64,000 nucleotides of DNA from Arenimonas sp. (GTDB lineage Bacteria; Pseudomonadota; Alphaproteobacteria; Rhizobiales; Rhizobiaceae), in contig JAIBEK010000028.1 of the NCBI GenBank assembly GCA_019459145.1, positions 1 to 64,000 of the forward strand. Direction: 5' to 3'. The notes beneath the pieces are model-generated. The model was not told where the DNA came from. It was given only the letters and a program-made list of their open reading frames with translations, and searched no databases. This document shows, one piece after another, positions 18,236 through 26,574 of this stretch. The first letter of the stretch is position 1, and the number at the start of each line of letters is the position of its first letter. The position numbers and the translations under genes are program-made.

Positions 18236-18364
18236 ATGATGGGCCAAAATCTCGACGGCTATGACTTCGCCGACAAAGGCCAAGGGGATGCAGTCTCCGA
18301 CCCACGCCTTCCCGCCGCCTGCGACGCGACGCCCACGCGGTGCCGGGAGCCATTCCCGGCATGA
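18236..18364 (+). CDS. Putative 42-aa leader peptide coupled to bgsB
   Basis: The ATG at 18236 has CAGGAG six bases upstream. The 42-codon frame begins MMGQNLDGYDFADKG and ends at a TGA overlapping the bgsB-like start (ATGA, 18361-18364). It is hydrophilic with two cysteines and has no recognised domain. The good initiation site plus exact stop-start overlap argue for translation. A hairpin that hides the downstream ribosome-binding site makes a coupling or regulatory leader a reasonable inference. Conservation has not been tested. Confidence 0.5.
   Translation: MMGQNLDGYDFADKGQGDAVSDPRLPAACDATPTRCREPFPA
18342..18360 (+). promoter_or_regulatory. Hairpin occluding the bgsB ribosome-binding site
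   Basis: GCCGGGA (18342-18348), loop gccat, TCCCGGC (18354-18360): perfect 7-bp GC-rich stem directly abutting the ATG at 18361. The only Shine-Dalgarno-like bases for that start (GGGAG, 18345-18349) lie in the 5' arm and loop. Ribosomes finishing the upstream 42-codon frame would melt it. Confidence 0.55.
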
Positions 18365-19554
18365 GGTCGATCAAGATCATCGCGGGGCTGACCTTCGTCA
18401 TTCTCGCCCTGTTCGTCATCTTCCGCGAGCAGACGGCGGGGGTGAGTGCGGATGCCTTCGTCAATGCGAGGATCTCCACGATCCGGGCGCCGATCGCCGG
18501 CACGTTCGAGCTCGTGTCCCGGCCGCTGGGCGCGCGGATCAGCCGGGGCGATACGCTGGGGGCACTCTCCGATCCGCTGGTGGACAATATCCGGCTTTCC
18601 GATCTCCTTCAGGAAAGGGCCGAGACCCTGGCGGAGATCGACAGGCTGAGCCGGACCGGAAGTGCCATCCAGAGTGCGATCGAGGAGCTGCGCGCCCAGG
18701 CCGCGTCCCATCGCAAGGAAAGGACCGAGCAGTTGCGCGCCCTGGTGGAGAGCGCCGAAGCCAGCCGTTCCGCGGCAGAGGCTCGGCTGCGCTATGCCGA
18801 ACTCAGCCTGGAGCGCTCCAGACGGCTGAGCAAACAGGGCATAAGGACGGGGGAATCGCTGGAGGAGGCGCAGTCATCGGCGGAAGTCGCGGCGCTCAAC
18901 CTCAGAAACGCCGAGGAAAGCAGCCGCGTCGCCCGGATCAACCTGGGGGCCGCCGAGCGCGGCATCCTTCTGGGCGATGGCTATAACGACACCCCCTCTT
19001 CCGGGCAGCGCATCTCCGAGCTGCAAGCGCGCATGGCGGAGATCGATGCCAATGCGGAGGCGCAGTCGGCGATCTTCAATGCCCTGGAGGCGAGGATTCG
19101 CACCGAGCGGCTGCGCGTCAACCTGCTGACCTCTTCGGCGCTCGAGGCCAATGTCTCCGGCCTCGTCTGGGACTATCTGGCGCTCTCCGGCGAAGCCGTG
19201 CAGCGGGGCCAGGACCTGTTGCGGCTGGTCGATTGCGATTCCGCGATCGTCACGCTTTCCGTGACGGAACGGGTGTATAACGGCATCGAACTGGGCAGTT
19301 CGGCCTCGTTCCGGATGAACGGCAGCGGCCGCCTCCTGCAGGGCACCGTCACCCGCGTCGCGGGCTCAGCCGCCGCCGCCGTCTACGACAACCTCGCGAT
19401 CGCCCCCAGCGAGCGTCATCTCGGGCGTTTCGACGTCACCCTCGACGTGCCCGCATTGCGCGAGGACCCGCAATTGCGCTGCCTTGTCGGCCGCACCGGG
19501 CGGGTATTCCTGGAAAGCCGTCCGCTGGATTGGCTGCGGCGGCTCTGGAGCTGA
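18361..19554 (+). CDS. bgsB: HlyD-type membrane fusion protein, BgsB-like
   Basis: The product is 397 residues: an N-terminal membrane helix (IKIIAGLTFVILALFVIF), a biotinyl/lipoyl-like half-motif (ARISTIRAPIAGTFELVSRPLGARISRGDTL), a long coiled coil (about 80-230) and a C-terminal beta-barrel region (VSGLVWDYLALSGEAVQRGQDLLRLVDCDSAIVTLSV). It sits two bases upstream of a cellulose-synthase-like glycosyltransferase. The same order and domain pair is known from Sinorhizobium meliloti bgsBA, which makes mixed-linkage beta-glucan under cyclic-di-GMP control. The fusion protein is thought to help move the polymer across the periplasm. The symbol is assigned by architecture and context, not by alignment. 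Confidence 0.72.
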   Translation: MRSIKIIAGLTFVILALFVIFREQTAGVSADAFVNARISTIRAPIAGTFELVSRPLGARISRGDTLGALSDPLVDNIRLSDLLQERAETLAEIDRLSRTGSAIQSAIEELRAQAASHRKERTEQLRALVESAEASRSAAEARLRYAELSLERSRRLSKQGIRTGESLEEAQSSAEVAALNLRNAEESSRVARINLGAAERGILLGDGYNDTPSSGQRISELQARMAEIDANAEAQSAIFNALEARIRTERLRVNLLTSSALEANVSGLVWDYLALSGEAVQRGQDLLRLVDCDSAIVTLSVTERVYNGIELGSSASFRMNGSGRLLQGTVTRVAGSAAAAVYDNLAIAPSERHLGRFDVTLDVPALREDPQLRCLVGRTGRVFLESRPLDWLRRLWS

Positions 19555-19556
19555 GG

Positions 19557-21527
19557 ATGGAAAGCCTGCTCCTCGGCAGCGAGGTCCAGTCGGTGGCGAT
19601 GCTGGCGCTGCTGCTGGTCGGTGCGGCCCTGCTGCTGGACGACGTGCTGGATCCGAAAGACAGCTGGCACCGGGCCGGCCTGTTTGCCATCGCCGCCCTG
19701 CTCACGCTGCGCTATCTGTGGTGGCGGGCAAGCGAAACGCTTTCGCCCTTCGGCCTGACCTGGGACTGCCTGTTCAGCTGGACCTTCTTTTTCTCCGAGG
19801 CCGCCGCCGCCCTGTCCTCGCTCAGCGCCTTCACCATTCTCAGTCGCACGGGGTCGCGCTCGGAAGAAGCCGACCGCCATCTTTCGTGGTGGGAGCCGGA
19901 TCCGCCGAAAGTGGCGATCCTGATCGCCACCTATAACGAGCAACGCGACGTGCTCGAGCGGACGATCGTCGGGGCGAAGGCAAGCCACCATCGAAATTGC
20001 GACGTGCTCGTCCTCGACGACGGACGGCGCGACTGGCTGCGGGACTTCTGCAAAGGCCAGCGGGTGCGCTATCTGCGCCGTTCCGACAACCTGGGCTCCA
20101 AGGCCGGCAATATCAATCACGCGCTGGGCGTGCTCGCCTGCGATCCGCATCCGCCGGATTTCGTCGCCGTTCTCGATGCCGACTTCGTTCCCCATGCCGA
20201 TTTCATCTCGCGGGCGCTGGCGCTGTTTCACGCACCGGAGGTCGGTCTCGTCCAGACCCCGCAGCACTTCTTCAATCCCGACCCGATCCAGCACAATCTC
20301 GGGCTGAGCCGATCCTATCCCGACGAGCAGCGCTTCTTCTTCGATCACCTGCAGCCGAGCCGGGACGCTTGGGGCATCGCGTTTTGCTGCGGCACCTCCT
20401 CGATCGTCCGCTTTCAGGCGGTGGAGGCCGTCGGCGGTTTTCCCACCGAGAGCGTGACCGAGGATTTCATGATGACCCTGGTGCTGCAGGAGGCGGGGTG
20501 GCGCACGGTCTATCTCAACGAGGCGCTGACCGAGGGTCTGGCACCGGAGGGCCTGAAGGAATATGTGACGCAGCGGGCGCGCTGGTGCCTCGGACTGATG
20601 CAGATCGCCCGCAGCCGCGTCGGCCCGCTCGCCGCAAGCCGCCTGAGGCTGCGCGACCGCTGGAGCGTCATCGATTCGGTGCTGTTCTGGCTGACGAGCT
20701 TTTCCTTCCGCATCGCCTGCATGGTCTTTCCGCTGCTCTACTGGTTCTTCAACGTCGCCGTCGTCGAGGCGAGCATGACGGATGTCATCTTCTATTTCGT
20801 GCCCTATTATTTCTGGGTGCTGTTCGCGCTGAACTTCGTCTCGTCCGGGCTGATCGTTCCGATCGTCAACGATGTCAGCCAGTTGCTCGGCGCGATCCCG
20901 ATCACCCGCGCCGCCGTGGTCGGGCTGATCCGGCCCAAGGGGCATCCGTTCAGCGTCACCGCCAAGGGCGGCGACCGGACGAGGGTGGTCATCCAGTGGC
21001 GGATGATGATGCCCTTTCTCATCCTGCTGTCGCTGACGGGGCTGGGCCTGCTGCTCGGCATCGTCTTCGACAGCTTCGCCTTCACCGATGCCGGCGACGG
21101 CAAATATGTCATTCTGTTCTGGACGATCTACAACCTTTTGATCCTCAGCGTGGCGATCACCGTCTGCGTCGAACTGCCGAGGGCGGAGCAGCATCTGGCC
21201 GATCATCCGGAGCGCTGCATCATTCTCACCGAGGGCCGGCTGAAGCGGATCTGGCTGACCGATCTCACCGAGGGAACCGCGCGCATTCGCGGCGTTCAGC
21301 TGTTGCCGGGGGCGGCGGTCGAGCTGAAGATCCGCGATATCGGCGACATGAAGGCCTTCGTGCTGGAGACCACCGGCGACGGGGCGATCCTGTCGCTGGA
21401 ACTGGACGAGCATCAGTACGAGGCTCTGTTGCGGCGGCTTTACGCGCAAGGGTCAGTGCCGAGCGTCACCTCGACCCGGCTGTCCGCCGTGCTGGGCGAG
21501 GCGCTTTCGCGTCTTGAACGTCGCTAG
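19557..21527 (+). CDS. bgsA: Processive family 2 glycosyltransferase (BgsA-like beta-glucan synthase)
   Basis: The product is 656 residues. All processive GT2 motifs are present: paired Asp in VLVLDDGRRDW (about 154-155), DAD (about 207-209), TED (301-303) and QRARW (339-343). Several transmembrane helices flank the catalytic domain. The ~115-residue C-terminal cytoplasmic tail (LPGAAVELKIRDIGDMKAFVLETTGDGAILSLELDEHQYEALL) resembles a PilZ barrel but lacks the RxxxR and D/NxSxxG signatures. That is as described for S. meliloti BgsA, whose tail still binds cyclic-di-GMP. Likely product: mixed-linkage or related beta-glucan. Cellulose is less likely since bcsB/Z/C are absent. Confidence 0.78.
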   Translation: MESLLLGSEVQSVAMLALLLVGAALLLDDVLDPKDSWHRAGLFAIAALLTLRYLWWRASETLSPFGLTWDCLFSWTFFFSEAAAALSSLSAFTILSRTGSRSEEADRHLSWWEPDPPKVAILIATYNEQRDVLERTIVGAKASHHRNCDVLVLDDGRRDWLRDFCKGQRVRYLRRSDNLGSKAGNINHALGVLACDPHPPDFVAVLDADFVPHADFISRALALFHAPEVGLVQTPQHFFNPDPIQHNLGLSRSYPDEQRFFFDHLQPSRDAWGIAFCCGTSSIVRFQAVEAVGGFPTESVTEDFMMTLVLQEAGWRTVYLNEALTEGLAPEGLKEYVTQRARWCLGLMQIARSRVGPLAASRLRLRDRWSVIDSVLFWLTSFSFRIACMVFPLLYWFFNVAVVEASMTDVIFYFVPYYFWVLFALNFVSSGLIVPIVNDVSQLLGAIPITRAAVVGLIRPKGHPFSVTAKGGDRTRVVIQWRMMMPFLILLSLTGLGLLLGIVFDSFAFTDAGDGKYVILFWTIYNLLILSVAITVCVELPRAEQHLADHPERCIILTEGRLKRIWLTDLTEGTARIRGVQLLPGAAVELKIRDIGDMKAFVLETTGDGAILSLELDEHQYEALLRRLYAQGSVPSVTSTRLSAVLGEALSRLERR

Positions 21528-22659
21528 CGCGATCCTCGTTCTCGCCGGCCTGCGGCATGTCGTGCGGATGGGCCGCCGATTGCAGGCGCGCCAAAGCCGC
21601 GCCGATCATGCCGAGTTCGCGCGTCCGGTGGCTTTCCAGCGGATAGACGTCCCTGCCCTCGGCGATCTCGACTGCATTGCGGGCGAGATCGGCGAACGGC
21701 CGGATGAAGGCGACGATGAACAGCAGGGTGAGCAGCGCCAGGATCAGGGCGAAGCCGGCCAGGCGGAGCATCAGATCCCGCGACAGGATGCGCGCGGGCA
21801 AGGCGGCATAGTCGCCATCGATCCGGGCCACCAGGTTCCAGCCGAACCGCGGCAGGTCGGCATAGCTCAGTTCGGGGACCGTGGTGGTGAAATAGGTGCG
21901 GCCATCCGGCCAGGTTTCCACGCCGGAGCCGGAGGCGCCGGAGCGGGCCATGCGGAAGCTCGGCAGGTCGAGGCTCGCCGTCTTATCCCCGGTGGACGAG
22001 GCGACGACAGCGCCATCGGCGCCGACGACGAAGATGTCGACCCCCATCGACGCGGCCAGTTCCTCCAGCATACGCTGGGCCCAGGCGACGTTGAGGTGCA
22101 GGCCGAGCACGCCGACGGTCGAACCATCGGCATCCGAAACGGGCGCCGCAAGGTCGAGGAATTGCAGGGGCGCGCCGGCGGCCGGTGGCGGCAGCCTGGC
22201 GGCGAGCAGAAGGGCCTCATGGGCGTCTCCGGCAAATGTCCCCTTCAGCCCCTCCCGGAACCACGGGCGTTGCTCGACGCTCTCTCCCACGAGCAGACCG
22301 CCGGACGCGGAAACGACCGTCCCGTCGCTTTGCGCGTAACCGGCCCAGGACACCACGCTTCCACCGCCGACCAGCGTGTCGAGCTGCGTCTGCAGGTCCT
22401 GGGGCCGCAGCACGGCCAGTTTTCCGCGCACCGCCAGGAGATTGAGCCACTCGCGATGCAGCGATTGCGCCATCGCCGTCTGGACACCGCGCATGCGTGT
22501 CTCGACGGCCATCGTCAGCCGCGCCGCCTCGTAAGCGCGGCCCCGCTCGTTGATCAGCACATAGGCCATGACCAGGCCGATCACCGCGCTTGTCAGGACG
22601 AAGGCCATGGTGATGAAGGCCAGCGAAGGGCTCAAGGCAGTGCGGATGCGAAAGGGCAT
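21466..22659 (-). CDS. Cache-HAMP membrane sensor without output domain
   Basis: The product is 397 residues. There are two membrane helices (about 10-35 and 295-320) enclosing a double-Cache-type periplasmic domain (VSWAGYAQSDGTVVSASGGLLVGESVEQRPWFREGLKG; LGLHLNVAWAQRMLEELA). A HAMP-like stretch (RPFADLARNAVEIAEGRDV) and a short hydrophilic tail follow. No GGDEF, EAL, kinase or MCP domain follows, so how it signals is unclear; it may act through a partner. The gene converges on the glycosyltransferase gene and the two overlap by 62 bp at their 3' ends. The ATG at 22659 is preferred; 22728 would extend it by 23 residues. Confidence 0.78.
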   Translation of the reverse strand: MPFRIRTALSPSLAFITMAFVLTSAVIGLVMAYVLINERGRAYEAARLTMAVETRMRGVQTAMAQSLHREWLNLLAVRGKLAVLRPQDLQTQLDTLVGGGSVVSWAGYAQSDGTVVSASGGLLVGESVEQRPWFREGLKGTFAGDAHEALLLAARLPPPAAGAPLQFLDLAAPVSDADGSTVGVLGLHLNVAWAQRMLEELAASMGVDIFVVGADGAVVASSTGDKTASLDLPSFRMARSGASGSGVETWPDGRTYFTTTVPELSYADLPRFGWNLVARIDGDYAALPARILSRDLMLRLAGFALILALLTLLFIVAFIRPFADLARNAVEIAEGRDVYPLESHRTRELGMIGAALARLQSAAHPHDMPQAGENEDRASDVQDAKAPRPARRTAGSR

Positions 22660-22857
22660 GGATGTATTCCGGCGGTCGGGGGTTTTCAGGCGCTGACATA
22701 CCCGTTCGTGCTTTGCCGGGATGGACAAGCTTGCCCGGTGGCGTTTACCGCTTATTTAGCATAATGTCACGTAAATGCCGACCGCGCGGCGGCTTATTCC
22801 CAAAAAACGCCAATCCCTCGTCCCGCCCCGGTCAACCAACGGATGCGCGGCGACACA

Positions 22858-23718
22858 TCAGCCGATCTCCGGCCGGAAATCCGCAGCGCCCCAGTGATGG
22901 CGGCGGCGGTGGCCCGGCGTAGGCGGCGGCGCATAGTGGCGGGCAAGCGCCAGAAGGGCCGCGCGCAGCATCAGCTTGGCGGACCGGGCAGGCCATTGCC
23001 GCTCGCGCTCGACCGTCTCCAGCCCCTTCATGAAACAGCAGACGTCGAGCGCCACGCCGGCAAGTTCCGGCCCCATGGCCTCGATCGCCGCATTGACCCT
23101 GGCGCGGGCACCAAGCGCCTGATCGGCGATCTCGACCGAGGCGGGCGGAGCCCCGCGCACCCGGCCGGCAAGGCGCGGCTCGAAGGACGAGGTGATGCGC
23201 GGCTGCAGCCCGGCGCGCTCGAAATCGGCGGCGAGCCGCTCGCCCGCGGCGATCGCCTGTTCGCTGTAATAGGCGGCGCCGCTGCGATCCTTCAGCCGGG
23301 CAAGGCCGGACAGCGGCGATTCGGCCAGATTGCGCCGGACCGGCCGCCTCCGGCCGTTCTCGACCAGGATCTCGTCGGCCATGTCGCGGTGCTGCTCGAG
23401 AAAGGCCTCGTCGCCGGATGCGACCATGGCGCGGCGCAGATAGGTGGCCGTCCCCTCGCCGGGCTTGAGCAGCGGTCCGTCGCGGACGATCAGGCCGCCC
23501 GCCACGGCAAAGCGCAGCAGACCGGCCGGCACGTCGGCGATGCGCCGACTGGCATCCGGACCGCCATCCGCCCCCTTGTTGGTCGCGGCGGCCCTGGCGC
23601 AAGAGACCGACAGCCGGCCGTCATCGCCTCTTTCGACCACAAGGGGCCTGCGCAGGACAAGTTTCAGCAGGCGCAGAAGCAGGCGCCGTTCGGCAGGCGT
23701 TGGAAGCACCGCGCTCAT
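22858..23718 (-). CDS. DUF6456 domain-containing protein
   Basis: The product is 286 residues and soluble. The C-terminal half carries the DUF6456 pattern: RNLAESPLSGLARLKDRSGAAYYSEQAIAAGERLAADFERAGL followed by ITSSFEPRL and GLETVERERQWPARSAKLMLRAALLALARHY. The N-terminal third is basic and may be helical or HTH-like. The start overlaps the previous gene's stop (ATGA), so it is coupled to the DnaA-domain-IV-like protein. The function is unknown; the pairing suggests a DNA-associated role. Confidence 0.75.
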   Translation of the reverse strand: MSAVLPTPAERRLLLRLLKLVLRRPLVVERGDDGRLSVSCARAAATNKGADGGPDASRRIADVPAGLLRFAVAGGLIVRDGPLLKPGEGTATYLRRAMVASGDEAFLEQHRDMADEILVENGRRRPVRRNLAESPLSGLARLKDRSGAAYYSEQAIAAGERLAADFERAGLQPRITSSFEPRLAGRVRGAPPASVEIADQALGARARVNAAIEAMGPELAGVALDVCCFMKGLETVERERQWPARSAKLMLRAALLALARHYAPPPTPGHRRRHHWGAADFRPEIG

Positions 23719-24158
23719 GCCGGCCTCCCGGCGACCATGCAGACCGATTCGGCCAGCCGCTCGACCGTGCTGACGAAGGTGTCGAAGGCCGGATCGTCGC
23801 GCCGGTCCTCGACCACATGGCAGGCATGGCTGACCGTAGTGCGGTCGAGCCCGAAGGCCTCGGCGATCTCGCCATACGACATGGAGAGCGCGACATGGCA
23901 GACATACATGGCGATCTGGCGCACATGGCAACTGGCCCGCCGGCGCGCCCGCCGAACCTCCTGGCGGTCGCCGACCACGCCCAGCAGTTCGGCGGTGAGC
24001 TGGCGCACCACCATGCAGACGATGCGCCGGTCGGCCAGAGCGGCGCGGTCCGTGGCCTGGGCCAGGGTCTGGGTCTGGGTCTGGGCCGGTGATCGGGTTG
24101 CGGATGGCGTTACGGGTATCGATGCGGATGGCGAGGAAATGGCTTGCTGGTGCGGCAT
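23715..24158 (-). CDS. Stand-alone DnaA-domain-IV-like DNA-binding protein
   Basis: The product is 147 residues. A low-complexity Ser/Thr/Gln N-terminus is encoded partly by a GGTCTG hexanucleotide repeat at about 24065-24082. A helix-turn-helix closely resembling the DnaA C-terminal DnaA-box-binding domain follows: VRQIAMYVCHVALSMSYGEIAEAFG and DRTTVSHACHVVED, compare DnaA ...RQIAMYL... and ...DHTTVLHA.... No AAA+ ATPase is present. It could bind DnaA boxes or related promoters as a regulator. GGGAGTAG precedes the ATG. It is followed by the coupled DUF6456 gene. Confidence 0.75.
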   Translation of the reverse strand: MPHQQAISSPSASIPVTPSATRSPAQTQTQTLAQATDRAALADRRIVCMVVRQLTAELLGVVGDRQEVRRARRRASCHVRQIAMYVCHVALSMSYGEIAEAFGLDRTTVSHACHVVEDRRDDPAFDTFVSTVERLAESVCMVAGRPA

Positions 24159-24323
24159 ATGACTACTCCCAATAGATAGGAATTAATTCATACACCCATA
24201 ACAGAAAGCGGGGATGTTGAAAGGGGCGTATTTTTGCATCCGTTATGACATTCCTCTTTTTTTCGCAGTTTTCACGCTTTTCGCGGGATTTGTGATGGGA
24301 TTTATTTCCTCTTTCCGGACAAC

Positions 24324-24350
24324 AAAAAAACCGGACCTCGCGGTCCGGTT
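24324..24350 (-). terminator. Rho-independent terminator of mucR
   Basis: Read on the minus strand, AACCGGACC-gcga-GGTCCGGTT is a perfect stem running into a seven-T tract (plus strand A24324-A24330). It begins about 48 bp after the mucR stop and closes that transcript before the DnaA-IV-like gene. Confidence 0.92.
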
Positions 24351-24397
24351 TCGTCTTGCCCTTCGCCTTCCGGCAGGGCACGTGTCGTGGGCTGCGC

Positions 24398-24826
24398 TTA
24401 CTTGCCGCGCTTGCGGCGCTGGCCGAGGCCCATTTCCTTGGCCAGGCGCGAGCGCGCTTCGGCATAGGCCGGGGCCACCATCGGATAGTCCATCGGCAGG
24501 TCCCACTTGTCGCGGTATTCATCCGGGCCGAGATTATGGTGGGTCATCAGGTGGCGCTTGAGCGACTTGAAATTGCCGCCGCATTCCAGGCAGGTTATCT
24601 GGTCGTCCTGAACGGATTTGCGCACGGCGACCGCCGGCTTCTGCTTCTCGACGACCGCAACGACCGGGGCCGGCGACGCGGTATTGCTCAAGGCCGAATG
24701 GACGTCGGAGATGAGGTTGGCGAGGTCCCCGACGGGCACCACATGATGGCTCACATAGGCCGCGACGATATCCGCGGTGAGTTCCACCAGCAGATCCTGG
24801 CCCGAGCCCTGGGCGATTTCTGTCAT
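24398..24826 (-). CDS. mucR: MucR/Ros-family zinc-finger transcriptional regulator
   Basis: The product is 142 residues, typical for MucR/Ros. The prokaryotic zinc finger is intact: C79-x2-C82-x9-H92 with H96/H97 in [17 protein letters not shown], followed by [16 protein letters not shown]. MucR proteins bind AT-rich promoter DNA, oligomerise and act as global repressors or silencers of exopolysaccharide, motility and host-interaction genes in rhizobia and Brucella. AGGAG precedes the ATG at 24826. The gene has its own terminator and a long gene-free upstream region, in line with autorepression. Whether it is MucR, RosR or a second paralogue cannot be decided. Confidence 0.92.
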   Translation of the reverse strand: MTEIAQGSGQDLLVELTADIVAAYVSHHVVPVGDLANLISDVHSALSNTASPAPVVAVVEKQKPAVAVRKSVQDDQITCLECGGNFKSLKRHLMTHHNLGPDEYRDKWDLPMDYPMVAPAYAEARSRLAKEMGLGQRRKRGK

Positions 24827-25319
24827 TTCTAGTCTCCTGTTCAACTGTGCTTGCCAAGGCGCCGGCTGACCGGCCGGCACCACTTGTTGAAGCCAAGGAA
24901 CAAAGGCCTTGAACGCAAACCCTGTCGTTGCTGACATGGAATCCACCCCTAGATTCCGGATTAGCGCTCAGGAACTTGTCCCGACATACCCTGTATTCAG
25001 GTCCTCCGTGAACTTAACCCCCGGCAGATCAAGCAGTTGCGAATACAACTCAAGTGAGGGAATCAAGCGTGCAAGAAAACCAAGTCTCCAAGGATCGTGA
25101 CTCTATCAACTCGTTACCACTATTCCGGAAAAAATCCACGTAATATTTTTCCCCATTTATGGGGAGGCTCATGGAGCTTTTGCTCGGAATCCGAATCAAT
25201 TGACTTGCTGCGGTTGCGAAATGTGCAGCATTGCCGGCAGAACATAGCGGCAGACAGGCGCTTTACTTGGCTTTTCGACTGGGCGGCGGCAGCCGGCTCG
25301 TGTCTCTACGCCTTTTGCT
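24827..25319. other. 493-bp gene-free 5' region of mucR
   Basis: No convincing gene is present; short open frames on the plus strand lack ribosome-binding sites and domain content. The stretch is AT-richer than its flanks (25000-25160) with several T-A steps, the sort of DNA MucR-type proteins favour. I infer an extended autoregulatory promoter and could not pick out individual boxes. Confidence 0.4.
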
Positions 25320-25685
25320 CTACGCCTTGACCTTCGACGCCTTGAGCTTCTGCTCATCGCGCTTCAACTCATCGCAGACGGAGACCGCCGAGAGGCGGTA
25401 GCCGACCTGGTGGGCCGCCTTGGCGAGCAGGTGGGCCGAGACCGGCGCGGTCAGGATGAAGAAGAAGAAGCCGGCGACCGCGCGGCTGAACGTGGCAAGG
25501 TCGCCGGCATGCAGCCCGACGGCGAGCAGCAGCAGGCCAGAGCCGACCGTGCCGGCCTTGGAGGCGGCGTGCATGCGGGTATAGAGGTCCGGCAGGCGGT
25601 TGATACCGATCGCGGCGATCAGCGCGAACAGGGCGCCCGCGACGATCAGGAGCGCGGTGAACAGGGCTATGCCGTAAGCCATCAT
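25320..25685 (-). CDS. mnhG: Na+/H+ (K+/H+) antiporter subunit G
   Basis: The product is 121 residues with three membrane helices: [19 protein letters not shown], then [29 protein letters not shown], then [20 protein letters not shown]. The family signature LPDxYxRxHAxxKAxTxG is intact. It is the last gene of the Mrp/Pha operon. MrpG is needed for complex assembly and antiport. It overlaps the subunit F stop by four bases (ATGA); ATG 25685 is used because AGGGGCACGG lies just upstream. Confidence 0.93.
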   Translation of the reverse strand: MMAYGIALFTALLIVAGALFALIAAIGINRLPDLYTRMHAASKAGTVGSGLLLLAVGLHAGDLATFSRAVAGFFFFILTAPVSAHLLAKAAHQVGYRLSAVSVCDELKRDEQKLKASKVKA

Positions 25686-26104
25686 TTCCGTGCCCCTCCC
25701 CTTGTCGCGCCGCCGGATTTGCCCCCGGCGGGCGATGCCGCGGCAGACTTTGCCTTCTTGCCGCCCTTGGTCTTCTGCTTGTCGGTGCGCAGCACCGGTC
25801 CGTCCTCCAGCGGCTTCTCGCCGACCACGCCGCGCGCCAGGATGAAGCGGGCAAAGGCGACGGTGGCGAGGAAGCCGACCAGGCCGAGCGAGATGGCGAT
25901 GTCGATATAGAGCGTATAGCCGGTGCGAATGGCGATCACGGCGATGAAGCCGATGGCGATGCCGACCAGCATGTCGAGCGACAGGACCCGGTCGGGCAGC
26001 GTCGGCCCCTTGACCACCCGATAGACGGTGAAAAGGAAAGAAATACCGAGAATGACGAGGGCGAAAGTGCATGCCGCCTGGATGATGTCTTCCGGAGCAA
26101 TCAT
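25682..26104 (-). CDS. mnhF: Na+/H+ (K+/H+) antiporter subunit F
   Basis: The product is 140 residues. Three membrane helices (about 10-30, 37-57, 62-85) include the MrpF segment [15 protein letters not shown]. The last ~45 residues are a hydrophilic Lys/Gly/Ala-rich tail ([20 protein letters not shown]) longer than in most MrpF proteins. It is part of the membrane antiporter complex and overlaps both neighbours by four bases, indicating translational coupling. Confidence 0.92.
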   Translation of the reverse strand: MIAPEDIIQAACTFALVILGISFLFTVYRVVKGPTLPDRVLSLDMLVGIAIGFIAVIAIRTGYTLYIDIAISLGLVGFLATVAFARFILARGVVGEKPLEDGPVLRTDKQKTKGGKKAKSAAASPAGGKSGGATRGGARK

Positions 26105-26574
26105 GCGAAGGCCTCCAGGATCTTGCGCTCGAAGCCATCGGCGATATCGCGGCGCGCGCTTTCCGGGTCGGCGCAGTCGAGTGCGTGGACGTAAAGCGTC
26201 TTCCTGTCGTCGGAAACATCGACCGACAGCGTGCCGGGCGTGAGGGTGATGAGATTGGCCAGAAGCGTGATCTCGAAGTCGCGTGTCACCGTCAGCGGAA
26301 AGGCGAAGATGCCGGGCTTGATGTCGAGCCTCGGGCGTACCACCATGACGGCGACCTTCCAGGCCGACTTGGCCAGTTCGATGAGGAAGAGCCAGAGCAA
26401 GGACGCAACCCGCAGCGAGCGGGTTATGTAGCCAGTGCCGTTGATCTGCTCGCGGATAACGCCGAGCGCCAGCGTCGACAGCAGGAAACCGAAGATCAGA
26501 TTGTGCAGCGAGGCGCTGCCGGTCACGGCGGCCCAGACGATCGCCATGAGGAGATTGACGGCATAGAGCATCAT
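26101..26574 (-). CDS. mnhE: Na+/H+ (K+/H+) antiporter subunit E
   Basis: The product is 157 residues. Two or three N-terminal membrane helices are followed by a cytoplasmic alpha/beta part with the MrpE hallmarks [20 protein letters not shown] and [25 protein letters not shown]. MrpE supports assembly and activity of the multisubunit antiporter. The start overlaps subunit D by four bases. Confidence 0.93.
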   Translation of the reverse strand: MMLYAVNLLMAIVWAAVTGSASLHNLIFGFLLSTLALGVIREQINGTGYITRSLRVASLLWLFLIELAKSAWKVAVMVVRPRLDIKPGIFAFPLTVTRDFEITLLANLITLTPGTLSVDVSDDRKTLYVHALDCADPESARRDIADGFERKILEAFA

